Assembly (NCBI RefSeq): GCF_011046735.1
Contig: NZ_CP049258.1
Location: 5,722,001 to 5,786,000, forward strand
DNA length: 64,000 nt
From: Nordella sp. HKS 07
Lineage (GTDB): Bacteria; Pseudomonadota; Alphaproteobacteria; Rhizobiales; Aestuariivirgaceae
Direction of reading: 5' to 3'
The notes beneath the pieces were generated by a model that ran no database searches, was not told the origin of the DNA, and worked only from the letters and a program-made list of their open reading frames with translations. Below, one piece after another: positions 43,036 through 54,078 of the stretch. Both the position numbers and the translations under genes were made by a program. Numbering within the stretch: position 1 is the first letter of the stretch; each line of letters starts with the position of its first letter.

Positions 43036-43374
43036 GCAAGGTCGTCCGCTGGATGGGCTGGTACAGGCCGCGATAGCGCTGACGAATTTCAAAAACTGAG
43101 TCGAGCGGACGATGGTCTAGAGCATCGGACCGAAAAGTGCGAAGCGGTTTTCGGATAATCCGATGCGCAATTCGAAGAGTTAGAGCGTCGGACCGATTCT
43201 ATGTGAGCGTCCGGCGCTCTAAGGGATGCTGGGGAGGACTTGACTGCTTCATGGCCGTCCTGGTGCAAAATGACGACGATCTTCATGACTTGCCCGCCCT
43301 TGTCGACGATGAAGCGATAGTTCCGCTGGATGGCAACGAGCGGGTGCAAGACGCGAGTCATTGTTCGACCTGTG
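43036..43374. other. Non-coding region with palindromic repeat
   Basis: Between xfp and tkt stops. It contains the RPE-like repeat at 43116-43220. A minus-strand frame at 43230-43340 (MTRVLHPLVAIQRNYRFIVD with MKIVVILHQDGHEAV) might be a fragment of a gene, but it is short and has no support. Confidence 0.4.
43116..43220. repeat. Rhizobial palindromic intergenic repeat
   Basis: Two adjoining hairpins. The first has GCATCGGA (43122-43129) with TCCGATGC (43159-43166) and inner CCGAAAA/TTTTCGG. The second has AGAGCGTCGGAC (43182-43193) with GTCCGGCGCTCT (43209-43220), one mismatch. The core CGGACCGAAAAGTG is a widespread intergenic repeat in Rhizobiales. It lies between two converging genes and could help terminate both. 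Confidence 0.8.
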
Positions 43375-45444
43375 TTAGGTGACGTCCTCTTGCTTCGAGA
43401 GCTGATCTTTGGCAGCAGCAACGACGTTCTCAACCGTGAACCCGAATTCCTGCTGCAACGCCTTGAGTGGCGCGGAGGCACCAAATGTGTGCATTCCGAT
43501 CGTGTGGCCTTGGCGGCCGACATAGCGCTCCCAGCCAAAGGTGGATGCCTGCTCGATTGCTACGCGGCTCCGCACATGAGGGGGCAGCACGCTATGGCGA
43601 TAGGCCTCCGATTGCCGTTCATACAGATCCCACGATGGCATCGATACGACACGCGAGTGAATGCCTTCGGCGACGAGGGCGGTGTGCGCCTGCACGGCAA
43701 GACTCAACTCACTGCCGCTGGCGATGAGGATGACTTCGGGCTTGCCCCCGGCAGCATCAGCGAGAACATAAGCGCCGAGCGCGACACGATCCGATTGTGA
43801 GGCTTCCCCTCTATCGAGGGTCGGAAGTGGTTGGCGCGACAAGGCGAGCACAGCTGGTCTGTGTTTGAGCTGCATGATGCAGCGATAGGCTTCGACAACT
43901 TCGTTGGCGTCACCAGGCCTGATCAAGGTAAGGCCGGGAACTGCGCGCAACGATGCGAGCTGTTCGATCGGCTGGTGCGTGGGCCCATCCTCGCCGTCAC
44001 CCATCGCGTCATGCGTCAAGACGAAAATCGTAGGCAGCTCCATCAAAGCGGAGAGCCGGATCGCCGGCCGCGCGTAGTCGCTGAAAATGAAGAATGTGGC
44101 GCCGAACGGCCGCAGCTTGGAGAGGGAAAGTCCATTCAGCATGGCACCCATTGCGTGTTCTCGAATCCCGAAATGTAGGTTTTTTCCGCCCGGACTGTTC
44201 GCCTGGAAATCACCGGCACCGTCATACTTTAGCGTGGTTTTGTTCGAAGGGCCTAGATCTGCTGAACCGCCTAGAAACCACGGGATATTCTGGGCAAGAA
44301 CATTGAGCACCTGGCCCGAGGCGTCGCGGCCAGCAATACCCTTCGGATCGACGTCGAAGTGCGGAAGATTACGATCCCAGCCGGCGGGGAGTTCGCGTCG
44401 CTGCATCTGGTCGATCTCGGCCGCGAGCCCAGGGTACTTCGATTTATAGGCGGAAAAGACCTCATCCCACTGGCGGTGTCGCTGACCTCCGCGCGCTCCC
44501 ACACCCTCCGCAAAGTGCTCGACAACACCGTCAGGAACTAGAAATTTCGCATCTTCTGGCCAACCATAGGCACGCTTGGTGAGGCGGATCTCGTCTTCGC
44601 CCAGCGGCTCTCCGTGCGCTGCGGCAGTATCCTGGCGGTGTGGGGAGCCATAGCCGATATGGCTGTCGAGGATGATAAGGGTGGGGCGGCCTTTTGTCTG
44701 TCAGAATACCCGCAACGCATTCTCGATACCATCAATATCGTTGGCGTCGCCGACGCGCAGGACGTTCCAGTGATAACCGAGGAATCGTGCCGCGATGTCT
44801 TCGGTGAAGGCGATACTCGTGTTTCCTTCGATGGTGATGTGGTTGTTGTCATAGATCCAGCACAGGTTGTCCAGACCGAGATGGCCGGCTAGCGACGCGG
44901 CTTCCGACCCGACTCCTTCCATCAAGCAACCGTCGCCGCATACGCCATAGATGTCGTAGTCAAATATCTCAAAGCCCGTTTGATTGTAGCGGCTGGCGAG
45001 CCAGCGGCGGGCGATCGCCATGCCGACGCTCGTTGCGATTCCTTGTCCCAAGGGACCGGTCGTCGCCTCGACGCCCGAGACCAAGTGGTACTCAGGGTGA
45101 CCAGGCGCCTTGCTGCCCAATTGCCGGAAGCGGCGAATATCTTCGAGTGTCACCGCCGGCCGTCCCAGTTTCTCATAGTCAGCATTGACGGCCTGAACCT
45201 GAGCGAGATGCAGTACTGACCAAAGAAGCATCGACGCGTGACCGTTGGAAAGGATGAATCTGTCGCGGTTGGGCCAGATCGGATCCTTCGGATCGAAGCG
45301 CATCACCCGGTTCCAGAGTGTGTAGACAAGCGGAGCAAGCGCCATTGGCGTGCCCGGATGGCCGGAATTGGCGGCCTGCACCGCGTCGATCGACAGGGTG
45401 CGAATGGTGTTGATCGATAGTTGATCCAATTGCTCGGTGGTCAT
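43375..45444 (-). pseudogene. tkt: Transketolase with an in-frame TGA
   Basis: Both parts are in one frame and together give a full-length transketolase of about 689 codons. The N-terminal part has IDAVQAANSGHPGTPMALAP and the ThDP motif GDGCLMEGVGSEAASLAGHL, with YDNNHITIEG. The C-terminal part has FGIREHAMGAMLNGLSLSKL and DYARPAIRLSAL. A single TGA at 44701-44703 follows ENALRVF, where the family normally continues into TKGRPTLI. A CGA-to-TGA change would explain it. Transketolase moves two-carbon units between pentose and triose phosphates. It is the last gene of the operon. Unless the stop is read through or is an error, no full protein is made. Confidence 0.85.
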
Positions 45445-45523
45445 TTCGATTTCCCCTGGAAAGTGTCAGGAAATCGCGGTTCCGCAGGCACTCTTCGGTC
45501 GGCGTCCGCGAGCACTTCGATCC

Positions 45524-46927
45524 TCATTGGCGTTTCACCTCTTCCGGCGTCGCGCCCGCCAGCATTGGATTATTCCATCCCCCAGGCGGCGACACGGTGT
45601 CGGCTTCACTGGGCCCCCAGTTACCAGGCTCGTACTCATGGATCGGCGTGTTTGCGGCGATCACCGGATCGACGATTCGCCACGCCTCCTCCACATAGTC
45701 TTCGCGGGCGAAAAGCGTAGCGTCGCCGTGCATCGCATCTCCCAGCACCCGCTCATAGGCATCCATCTCGCCGGCGCGGGGATGTTGGCTCGCAACCATC
45801 TCGATCGGAAGGCCGACATCGTCCTTGTCCGGAGACAGCGTCATCATGCCGATCGCAATCGTGACGTCCGGGCTGATCCGAAAGCGTACGTGGTTCGGCA
45901 CTACATTCGTCGCCTTGTAGACCGTGGGAGGTCGCCGCAAGCGAACGAGTACTTGGGTGCAAGTCAGCGGCAGACACTTTCCGGCACGGATGTAGAATGG
46001 CACACCTTGCCAGCGCCAGGAATCGACGTTCAGCCGCACAGCCGCGAAGGTTTCAACCGTCGAGTTTGCCGCAACACCAGGTTCATTCCGGTAGCCGTGA
46101 AACTGCCCCCGCAGAATACTCTTTTCATCGAGAGTGGGAATTGCTTTCAGAACCTTTACCTTTTCGTCGCGGATCGACTCGCTGTCGGTCCTTACCGGGG
46201 GCTCCATGGTCAGGTTGGCCAGCACCTGGAACAGGTGGTTCTGGATCACGTCACGAATGGCGCCCGTCGCGTCGTAGAACGCACCGCGACCCTGGACGCC
46301 AAAATCCTCCGCCATCGTGATCTGGACACTCTCGATGTAGTTGCGGTTCCAGAATGGTTCGAGGAGGGCATTTGCGAAGCGGAAAAAGAGCATGGCGTGC
46401 ACCGGCCCTTTTCCAAGATAGTGGTCGATGCGGAATATCCGCCTCTCATCGAATGTCTCGAGCAGGATTGCGTTGAGTTTGCGAGCTGACTCCCGATCAT
46501 GCCCAAAGGGCTTCTCGATGATCACACGCGCATTGTCGGTACATCCTGCCTTCGTCAGCTGCTCGACGACCATGCCGAACAAAGCGGGCGGGATCGCCAG
46601 GTAAAACGCCGGCCGTTGCGCATTGGCGAGTTCCTTGCGCAGCGCGAGGAAAGTCCCGGGATCGGCGTAGTCTCCGTCGACGTATCGCAGGAGCGTGACG
46701 AGCTTCTTGAAAGCCGCGGGGTCGAGACCGCCATGTTTCTCCAGGCTGTCCTGCGCCCGAGCACGAAACTGGTCGAGGTCCCAGCCGGACTTCGCTACGC
46801 CGATCACTGGCACATCGAGGTGGCCGCGCTTCAGCATCGCCTGCAGCGACGGGAAAATCTTCTTGTATGCCAGATCTCCGGTGGCGCCGAAAAAGACCAG
46901 CGCGTCGGAGCGTCCGTCGCTCATCAT
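45524..46927 (-). CDS. zwf: Glucose-6-phosphate 1-dehydrogenase
   Basis: The 467-residue protein has the NADP-binding [20 protein letters not shown], the active-site [20 protein letters not shown] and the coenzyme and substrate elements [20 protein letters not shown]. It oxidises glucose 6-phosphate to 6-phosphogluconolactone. ATG 46927 is five bases after GAGAGG; the open frame to 46987 overlaps gnd and is not needed. It lies between gnd (19 bp gap) and tkt (79 bp gap) in the operon. Length is slightly short for the family but all motifs are present. Confidence 0.95.
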   Translation of the reverse strand: MMSDGRSDALVFFGATGDLAYKKIFPSLQAMLKRGHLDVPVIGVAKSGWDLDQFRARAQDSLEKHGGLDPAAFKKLVTLLRYVDGDYADPGTFLALRKELANAQRPAFYLAIPPALFGMVVEQLTKAGCTDNARVIIEKPFGHDRESARKLNAILLETFDERRIFRIDHYLGKGPVHAMLFFRFANALLEPFWNRNYIESVQITMAEDFGVQGRGAFYDATGAIRDVIQNHLFQVLANLTMEPPVRTDSESIRDEKVKVLKAIPTLDEKSILRGQFHGYRNEPGVAANSTVETFAAVRLNVDSWRWQGVPFYIRAGKCLPLTCTQVLVRLRRPPTVYKATNVVPNHVRFRISPDVTIAIGMMTLSPDKDDVGLPIEMVASQHPRAGEMDAYERVLGDAMHGDATLFAREDYVEEAWRIVDPVIAANTPIHEYEPGNWGPSEADTVSPPGGWNNPMLAGATPEEVKRQ

Positions 46928-46946
46928 GTTGACCTCTCGCGGTCGA

Positions 46947-47966
46947 TCATTTGCCGGACGCCTTTTCCAGATGACCGCCAAATTCATAGCGCATCGCCGA
47001 CATTACCTTGTTCTGGAATTCCGCGTCGCCGCGCGAGCTGAAGCGTTCATAGAGAGCGGTGGAGAGGACGGGCACCGGCATGGCTTCGTCTATCGCCGCC
47101 TTGATGGTCCAACGCCCTTCGCCCGAATCCGAGACCCGGCCCGCGAACTTTTCAAGTGCTGGATCCTCGACAAGAGCGGCAGCCGTCAGATCCAGAAGCC
47201 ACGAGGCGATCACGCTTCCGCGCCGCCAGAGCTCGGCGATATCGGTGAGGTTGAGATCATACTGATAGTGCTCGGGGTTTCGCAGCGGTGTCGTCTCGGC
47301 GTCAACGTCGCCCTGTTTTGCACCGACATTCGCGGCGCGCAGGATGCTCAGCCCTTCGGCATAAGATGCCATGAGTCCGTATTCGATGCCATTGTGGACC
47401 ATCTTGACGAAATGGCCGGCGCCGCTGGCTCCGCAATGCAGGTAACCCAGCTCGGCCGTGCCAGTGAGCTTGTCCCGTCCCGGTGTGCGGTCAATCTGGC
47501 CCGTGCCTGGCGCCAGCGCTTTAAAAATGGGATCGAGGCGCTGCACCGGCTCTTTGGGGCCGCCGATCATCATGCAGTAGCCCCGTTCAACACCCCATAT
47601 GCCGCCGCTGGTGCCCACGTCCACATAATCTATGCGCTTGACCGTGAGCTCGCTCGCTCGCCGAATATCGTCTATGTAATAGGAATTGCCGCCGTCGATC
47701 AGAGTATCGCCAGGCTCCAGATTTGGCATCAGATCGGCAATCGTCTTGTCTACTGCTGCTGCCGGCACCATAAGCCAGACGGCGCGCGGCTTGGAGAGTT
47801 TCTTCACCAGATCGGCTAACGATGTCGCACCTGCCGCCTTTTCCTGTACCAGCGCCTCCACCGCTTTCGAGGACCTATCGTATACAACACACTGATGGCC
47901 GTTCTCGAGGAGTCGCCGCACCATATTGGCGCCCATCCGGCCTAGTCCGATCATTCCGAGTTGCAT
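46947..47966 (-). CDS. gnd: 6-phosphogluconate dehydrogenase, decarboxylating (short type)
   Basis: The 339-residue protein begins with the Rossmann motif [20 protein letters not shown] and has [20 protein letters not shown], the catalytic-lysine segment [20 protein letters not shown] and a helical C-terminal domain. The length is that of the shorter YqeC/GntZ group rather than the 470-residue enteric enzyme. This group often uses NAD. It converts 6-phosphogluconate to ribulose 5-phosphate and CO2. It is 68 bp after pgi and 19 bp before zwf, in the same operon; no 6-phosphogluconolactonase gene is present. Confidence 0.95.
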   Translation of the reverse strand: MQLGMIGLGRMGANMVRRLLENGHQCVVYDRSSKAVEALVQEKAAGATSLADLVKKLSKPRAVWLMVPAAAVDKTIADLMPNLEPGDTLIDGGNSYYIDDIRRASELTVKRIDYVDVGTSGGIWGVERGYCMMIGGPKEPVQRLDPIFKALAPGTGQIDRTPGRDKLTGTAELGYLHCGASGAGHFVKMVHNGIEYGLMASYAEGLSILRAANVGAKQGDVDAETTPLRNPEHYQYDLNLTDIAELWRRGSVIASWLLDLTAAALVEDPALEKFAGRVSDSGEGRWTIKAAIDEAMPVPVLSTALYERFSSRGDAEFQNKVMSAMRYEFGGHLEKASGK

Positions 47967-48034
47967 GATGAGATTCCTCGCCAGGTTCAGGTCGGTGAAA
48001 CTATTCGTCGGGCGACTATGTGTTCAAGGCCGCT

Positions 48035-49682
48035 TCACGTCTCCCGGTCTCTCAGGTTCCGATAGCGCGTGATCAGCGTGGTGGTTGAACTGTCGTGTTG
48101 CAGCTTGGACGCGGTCTTGGACTCAAGCTCCGGTATGATGCGCTGGGCTAATACCTTGCCAAGTTCGACGCCCCACTGATCGAATGAATCGATGTTCCAG
48201 ATCACTCCCTGCGTGAACACGCTGTGCTCGTAGAGGGCCACGAGTTTGCCCAACGCATTCGGCGTCAGCCGGTCCAGCAGGATTGTGTTCGACGGGCGAT
48301 TTCCCTCGAACACCCGGTGTGGCACGAGCCAATCCGGCATACCCTCCGCTTTGACCTGTTCCGATGACTTACCGAATGCGAGCGCCTCCGTCTGGGCAAA
48401 GACATTCGCAAGTAGCATGTCGTGATGCCGGCCCAGAGGATTAAGAGTCTTGGCAAAGGCAATGAAGTCACAGGGAATGAACCGGGTTCCCTGATGAATC
48501 AATTGGTAGAAGGAGTGCTGACCATTTGTTCCCGGCTCGCCCCAATAGATGGGGCCGGTCGGGTAGGTGACCTGTCTCCCGTCGAGATGGACGTGTTTGC
48601 CGTTGCTCTCCATCGTCAACTGCTGCAAATAGGCCGGAAACCGCTTCAGATATTGTTCGTAGGGCAATACGGCGACCGTTTCGGCACCGAAGAAGTCGTT
48701 GTGCCAGAGTGCTATGAGGCCCATCAGGACGGGCAGGTTGCGCTCGAACGGCGTCGCGCGGAAGTGTTCGTCTATCTCGCGGAAGCCGTCCAGCATGGCG
48801 TGGAAATTGTCCGGCCCAATGGCGAGCATCGTCGAAAGGCCTATGGCCGCGTCCATGGAATAGCGGCCCCCGACCCAGTCCCAGAAACCGAACATATTGG
48901 CGACGTCGATTCCAAATTCGGAGACCTTCTGATCATTGGTCGAAACCGCCACAAAGTGTTTGGCCACGGCGCCGGCATCGCCTCCGAGCCTCGCGAGCGA
49001 CCACTTGCGCGCGCTCTCGGCGTTCGTCATCGTTTCGAGTGTTGTGAAGGTCTTCGATGAGACAATGAAAAGGGTTTCCGCCGGATCAAGGTCGCGGGTG
49101 GCTTCAACGAGGTCGGTCCCATCGATGTTCGAGACAAAACGGAATGTCATCGCCCGGTCGCTATAGGCCTTGAGAGCCTCATAGGCCATCACCGGCCCCA
49201 GGTCAGAGCCTCCGATTCCGATGTTGATGACATTCCGCATGCGCTTGCCGGTGTGACCTTTCCAGGCACCGCTCCGTACACGGTGGGAAAAATCCATCAT
49301 CTTATCGAGAACGGCATGGACTTTCGGAACCACGTTCTGGCCGTCGACGACAATCGATGCGTCCTTCGGTGCGCGAAGCGCGACGTGCAGCACCGCGCGA
49401 CCTTCTGTGATGTTAATCTTCTCACCACTGAACATCGCATCGATGCGCGCGCGCAGACCGCACTCCTCCGTCAATTGCAGCAGCAGCGCAAGTGTCTCGT
49501 CCACGATGCGGGTTCTTCGAATAGTCGAGATAGATGCCCGCCGCCTCGATTGCCATGCGTTCGCCGCGTGTGGGATCATCGGCGAAGAGCTTCCGCAGAT
49601 GCAGCCCGCGCATCTTCTTATGGTGGGATTTGAGAGCCTTCCATGCTGGTCGGGCTGTGAGTGACGAGGAACCGGCCGTCAT
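48035..49682 (-). pseudogene. pgi: Glucose-6-phosphate isomerase, single frameshift near the start
   Basis: ATG 49682 starts [20 protein letters not shown] and reaches [11 protein letters not shown], where the frame changes near 49512-49520. The main frame then goes on with [20 protein letters not shown] and all Pgi motifs: [46 protein letters not shown], and [14 protein letters not shown] at the end. An extra C (AAGAACCCGC) explains the shift. Repaired length is about 549 residues. The enzyme interconverts glucose and fructose 6-phosphates. ATG 49682 overlaps the ppgK stop by four bases. If the shift is real, only internal reinitiation could give product. Confidence 0.9.
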
Positions 49683-50398
49683 GCTCGTACCCTACCGGGG
49701 TTCGCTGGCCGAGAGGAATTGATTTCGCATGCACTGGGTTTGCCTGGTGCAGCTTTCTCCCAAAGACGAAACCCACCGGCAAACGCGTTGGCATTGTCTC
49801 CCGCCCGGCAACCGGTGGGCAGCTTCCCAAGCTTCTTGACATTGCCACCGCCGATCACAACGTCATCCGGTTGAAGGGCGGCGACCAGGAGTTCGATCAC
49901 CTCGGCCACATTCTTTCGCCACTTCTTTTTGCCCAGCTTGTCGAATCCGCAGTTGCCCGCATAGTCCTCATAGGTTGCATCCTTGTAAGGGAGATGGCCC
50001 AGCTCCATCGGTTCGATGATGCCGTCTACAATGAGAGTGGTGCCGAGGCCGGTTCCCAGACCAAGAAACAACATCTTGCCGCCCTTGTAGCTTCCCAGGG
50101 CTTGCATGGCGGCATCGTTGACGACTTTGACCGGTCGTCCGAATGACTGTTGAAAGTCGAATCCCACCCACCCCGGTGCGAGATTGTGTGGCTCGTGTAC
50201 GGGCCGGTTGTGGAGAACCGGCCCGGGATAGCCGATCGTCACCGTATCATATTTCCAGCCCCCGGCGATTTCCTTTACACCGGCAACCATCTTCGCCGCT
50301 GTCAGCGTTGGGCCGGAGGGAAACTTTCGGGGCTCATCCTCTCCGGTGGCGAGAATCTTGACGTCGCTGCCTCCCACATCGATGACCATCACGTTCAT
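49679..50398 (-). CDS. ppgK: Polyphosphate glucokinase, ROK family
   Basis: The 239-residue ROK-type kinase has [20 protein letters not shown], the substrate loop [16 protein letters not shown], and the nucleotide or polyphosphate site [18 protein letters not shown]. The short length and YPGPV/GWVGFDF segments match polyphosphate-using glucokinases (PpgK) more than ATP-glucokinases, but polyphosphate use is inferred. It makes glucose 6-phosphate from glucose. Both ends overlap neighbours by four bases (tal and pgi), so translation of tal, ppgK and pgi is coupled. Confidence 0.88.
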   Translation of the reverse strand: MNVMVIDVGGSDVKILATGEDEPRKFPSGPTLTAAKMVAGVKEIAGGWKYDTVTIGYPGPVLHNRPVHEPHNLAPGWVGFDFQQSFGRPVKVVNDAAMQALGSYKGGKMLFLGLGTGLGTTLIVDGIIEPMELGHLPYKDATYEDYAGNCGFDKLGKKKWRKNVAEVIELLVAALQPDDVVIGGGNVKKLGKLPTGCRAGDNANAFAGGFRLWEKAAPGKPSACEINSSRPANPGRVRA

Positions 50399-51489
50399 GC
50401 CGCACCTCCGACCTTCTCGAGGGTAGCGCTCTTTGAAGCGATGACGCCCATGAGCTCGTTCCAGGAGGTGACGAAAGCGGCCGCCCCTTCATCCTGGAGT
50501 CTGGCGGAAAGGGCATCGATGTCGATACCGGCCTTGGCAAACTGACCCAGCACGATCTCGCTATCGCCGCCATCGCCAGACATGGCTGCGCCAACCTCGC
50601 CATGATCGGCAAACGCCTTCAACGTGCTCTCCGGCATCGTGTTTACGGTATATGGGGCGGCGAGCGCCCTGATATACAGAACGTCGGATGCCTCGGGGTC
50701 TTTCGTCCCCGTACTCGCCAGCAGCAGCCGCTGCGGGCGGGCGCCCGCATTCAGCACACGCAGATAGCGTGATGAGCCGATCAACTGGCAATAAGCCTTA
50801 TAGCAGCGTTGACCGATAGCGATCCCGAGCCGATTCCTGAGCGCCGCGGGAACCTTGCCCATCACCGCGGCATCCCATCGGCTGATGAAAACAGACGCGA
50901 CCGAGCTCACATCTGGTCGGAGTCTGGCCGCGATACGTCGCTCGATTCCTCGCAAGTAGGCCTCAGCAGCGGCGAGATAGTGCTCGCGGGAGAAGAGCAG
51001 TGTCACATTCACAGGAACGCCCGCGAAGATCGCCTCTTCAATTGCGGGGAGGCCCTCCTTGGTTCCGGGGATTTTGATGAAAAGATTTGGTCGTTCGGCC
51101 CGAGCGTGCAGCTCCTTGGCCTCTGCCAGCGTCGTCGTGGTATCGTGCGCGAGCAGTGGGGAGACTTCCAGAGAGACCCAGCCATCGACGCCGCTGGTCC
51201 GTTCATAGATGGGGCGGAACATGTCGGCGGCGCGGGTGATATCCTGGAGAGCTAGTCCAAAAAACAGTCGCTCTCCTGACCTGCCCTCAGCCAGCTTTCG
51301 GCGAATGTCGGCATCGTAATCGGTGCTATTCTTGATGGCGTGGTCGAAGATCGTCGGATTGGACGTCAGCCCGGTGATCGATAATTCATCGATGTAGTGA
51401 TTGAGTGTACCGCCATCGAGCAGGCTGCGCGTGATGTTGTCGAGCCAAAGACTTTGACCGATATCCTGAAGCTTTTCTGTCGCATTCAT
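50395..51489 (-). CDS. tal: Transaldolase
   Basis: The 364-residue protein shows the TalB/C pattern with QSLWLDNITRSLLDGGTLNH, GLTSNPTIFDHAIKNSTDYD, the Schiff-base lysine in NLFIKIPGTKEGLPAIEEAI and VFISRWDAAVMGKVP. Length fits the actinobacterial or cyanobacterial-type transaldolases of about 360-370 residues. It moves a dihydroxyacetone unit between sugar phosphates. The gene overlaps ppgK by four bases and follows the phosphatase fragment by 16 bp. Confidence 0.95.
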   Translation of the reverse strand: MNATEKLQDIGQSLWLDNITRSLLDGGTLNHYIDELSITGLTSNPTIFDHAIKNSTDYDADIRRKLAEGRSGERLFFGLALQDITRAADMFRPIYERTSGVDGWVSLEVSPLLAHDTTTTLAEAKELHARAERPNLFIKIPGTKEGLPAIEEAIFAGVPVNVTLLFSREHYLAAAEAYLRGIERRIAARLRPDVSSVASVFISRWDAAVMGKVPAALRNRLGIAIGQRCYKAYCQLIGSSRYLRVLNAGARPQRLLLASTGTKDPEASDVLYIRALAAPYTVNTMPESTLKAFADHGEVGAAMSGDGGDSEIVLGQFAKAGIDIDALSARLQDEGAAAFVTSWNELMGVIASKSATLEKVGGAA

Positions 51490-51505
51490 CGCGAGATCCT
51501 TAAGA

Positions 51506-51784
51506 TTATGTCATGGGAGCCGCGGCGGGTGGATCATGTCTTTGATCCAGTTCGGCCACGGCGCCATGGCCAGCCAAATCGCTGGTCCGGGCCACTGGTT
51601 GCAACGGACTCGTGAAGACTTGCTGGAATGTCAGCCCACGCAAAAGCTCCGGAAGACGGACGACATCACGCTCGCCACGCTCGGTGAGCGGCGGGTCCGT
51701 AACCCCGATATGCTGGCCTGAGAGACTCCAAGCGGTCTCCCCGTGTCTGGCCAGATAGATCGATGGTAGGCCTTCGGTCATCAC
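51506..51784 (-). pseudogene. Histidine phosphatase (phosphoglycerate-mutase-like), truncated
   Basis: The frame has the N-terminal catalytic motif YLARHGETAWSLSGQHIGVT and TERGERDVVRLPELLRG, with the expected SPLQPVARTSDLAG, then ends after about 92 residues. The family has about 190-200 residues and needs a second His in the missing half. The last residues (RHDPPAAAPMT) are unrelated, so the 3' part has been lost by deletion or rearrangement. It is the first reading frame of the sugar-phosphate operon, with tal 16 bp downstream. Confidence 0.75.
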
Positions 51785-51995
51785 ATCACCGCAGGGCGAG
51801 ACTACAATTGCCGCGTTCCCTTATTCAGGCCGATGCGAACGATGCGACAGATTCAATGCCTTGTAAAGATCTTGCCGATGATAGTTTCTGTGATTGTCAG
51901 AGCAACGTCCATGCCTGAGAAATGGCTGTGGGAACTCCTTTTGCGTGCCGATTGATGGAGTGCAGTGGTAAAATGGTTGCCAGGGAGGCATTCCC

Positions 51996-53758
51996 ATGGT
52001 CTCGCCAACATCAACCAGTGACAAAGCAGGCTTGCAAGGTCGAGTTTCCGCGGGCGTCAGGCAGCAGGCCCAAGCACTGTTCAACGTACTCGCCCACTCA
52101 CCCGGGCGGACACGGCTGCTACTCCTGGCGATCGGCATCGCGATCGTGATCAGCGCGACAGCCGCAGCCCAACTCAGATTAAACGCCTGGAACAAGCCAT
52201 TTTACAACGCAATCCAGGAAAGGGTGGTGACGCCTTTATCTCGCAACTGATCGTCTTCGGAGCGATCGCCGGCAGCCTCCTAATCTTGAATGTTTCCCAG
52301 GCATGGCTCGATCAAACCGCAAAGTTGGAAATGCGTGATTGGCTCACGCGAGACCTGTTGGCTCAGTGGATGGCGCCAAAACGCGCCTTTCTTCTGGCTG
52401 CCGCTGGATTGATCTCTCCTGGAGCAGATGTCGCTGCCAATCCCGATCAGCGAATTCATGATGATACCCGGCGTTTGACTGAAATGACCGGCTCACTTGC
52501 TATCGGATGTTTTCAGTCGACATTGCTACTCGCGAGCTTTGTCGGCGTGCTCTGGTCGCTGTCGCAGGGCTTTGTCCTCACCGTCGGTGGACGAAGTGTC
52601 GTCATACCCGGATTTATTCTGTGGTGCGCATTGATCTACGCCGCATCCGGATCATTGTTGAGCCGGTTCATCGGCCGGCCATTGATTGAAATCGGCAAGA
52701 CACGCGCCGCTCGAGAAGGTGATCTTCGCTTTGCGCTCGTTCGTGCAAGTGAAGGAGTGGATGGAATTACCCTTGCTGGTGGCAACTCGGAGGAACAGCA
52801 GCGCCTCGAACACGAGCTCGCTAAGGTCATCAACGTCATGCGCCGCTTCGCGGGGTGGATAGCCGGCCTGACGTCGGTGACCGCTGGTTATGGTTGGGCC
52901 GCTCTTGTTGTCCCAATTGTCGTCGCCGCTCCCGCCTATTTTTCGGGGCAGCTCACATTCGGTGAGCTCATGGTGACGGTCGGCGCGTTCAATCAGGTTC
53001 AACAATCCCTGCGCTGGTTTGTCGACAATTCGAGCGCAATTGCGGACTGGCGGGCCGCGCTTGCCCGGGTCATGGACTTCCGCCAGGCGCTTCTCTCGAT
53101 TGACGAAGTGGAGAAGTCCAAAGACCAAATCGAAGTTTCTGAAAACGCGAAAAGCCTCATATTGAACGGGGTCATCGCGCGCATGACCGATTCCGAGATC
53201 GGTCTTGATGTGCCTGCTTTAGAAATACAGTCGGGCGAGCATGTCGTTATATTCGCGAAGACCGGTATGTGGAACAAGGTGTTTTTCCGAGCGATCGCGG
53301 GATTGTGGCCGTGGGGAAGAGGTAAGATTGCACTACCGCCGAGGACCAGTATGACTTTCCTCCTTGCGCAACCCTACGTCCCGACGGGTTCTCTGCGAGA
53401 GGTTCTAGCCTATCCAGACCATCCAGAGAAGTTTCGGGCAACCGACGTGATATATGCCCTCGAGCGGACAAATCTGGGACATCTGGTCCCGGCACTCGAG
53501 CGAGTGACACGGTGGGATAAGATGTTGAACCTCGATGAGCGTCTGCATCTGTCATTAGCGCAACTTATTCTTCGGAAGCCTTGGTGGATTATTACCGATG
53601 AGTCAATCGCTCGGCTCAACGAGCATTCCCGCAAGATGGTGCTCTCGGTGTTCGAGAACGAACTGGCAAACTCTGCCCTCATCAGCATAACGAGCGATGA
53701 CACGCGGGATGTGTTCTATTCGCGGGCATTTCACCCGGTCACACATGGAGCGCCATAA
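51996..53758 (+). pseudogene. ABC exporter (SbmA/BacA-YddA type) with frameshift and degenerate ATPase
   Basis: The N-terminal frame (ATG 51996) has a first membrane helix (RLLLLAIGIAIVISATAAAQ) and RLNAWNKPFYNAIQE. It then shifts near 52222-52232 to the main frame, with DAFISQLIVFGAIAGSLLIL and the family core LTEMTGSLAIGCFQSTLLLA. The ATPase domain is odd: the Walker A position reads VIFAKTGMWNKV (53244-53290) without GKS/T, the signature is LHLSLAQL in place of LSGGEQQ, and Walker B is WWIITDES. Even if the frame were repaired, ATP hydrolysis would be unlikely. It would be an inner-membrane peptide or lipid transporter of about 586 residues. Divergent from the tal operon. Confidence 0.8.
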
Positions 53759-54078
53759 TCGCACTGACAAAGCGCTTCCGGCTATGAGCTTGAATCTCTT
53801 GTTGAGCACCAGGTGAATCCGATTTTTAAACGACAAGGCAACTCTTGCTGATTGGATTCGAGTGTAGGCGACACCGGCTTACATCAACTGGCGCAGAAGT
53901 CCGTTCGACGAAGGCGGACAACGTTTGAATTCGGTTTACGGTCAAGTCTGGAAGATCATCGACATGCACATGCCATTTGCTGGTGACACCATGTTGAATT
54001 GCAGCTAGTGTTACCCAACGTCTGGTTACGCTTTGGCGTGGTACCTGACAGGGGGCGGAGGCAAGGTGGTCAACACCG
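53759..54078. other. Spacer containing direct repeat copy 2
   Basis: About 320 bases between the ABC gene and the methyltransferase gene. Apart from the xfp-tail repeat listed separately, no gene or structure is evident. Confidence 0.4.

Noticed and set aside
43230-43374. Minus-strand frame with MKIVVILHQDGHEAV, as a toxin or small enzyme
   Set aside because: Too short, no family match that I can support, and it overlaps the end of tkt and the palindromic repeat.
44701-44703. TGA in transketolase as selenocysteine
   Set aside because: Transketolase is not a known selenoprotein, the position is not catalytic and no SECIS-like hairpin directly follows. A nonsense change or base error is simpler.
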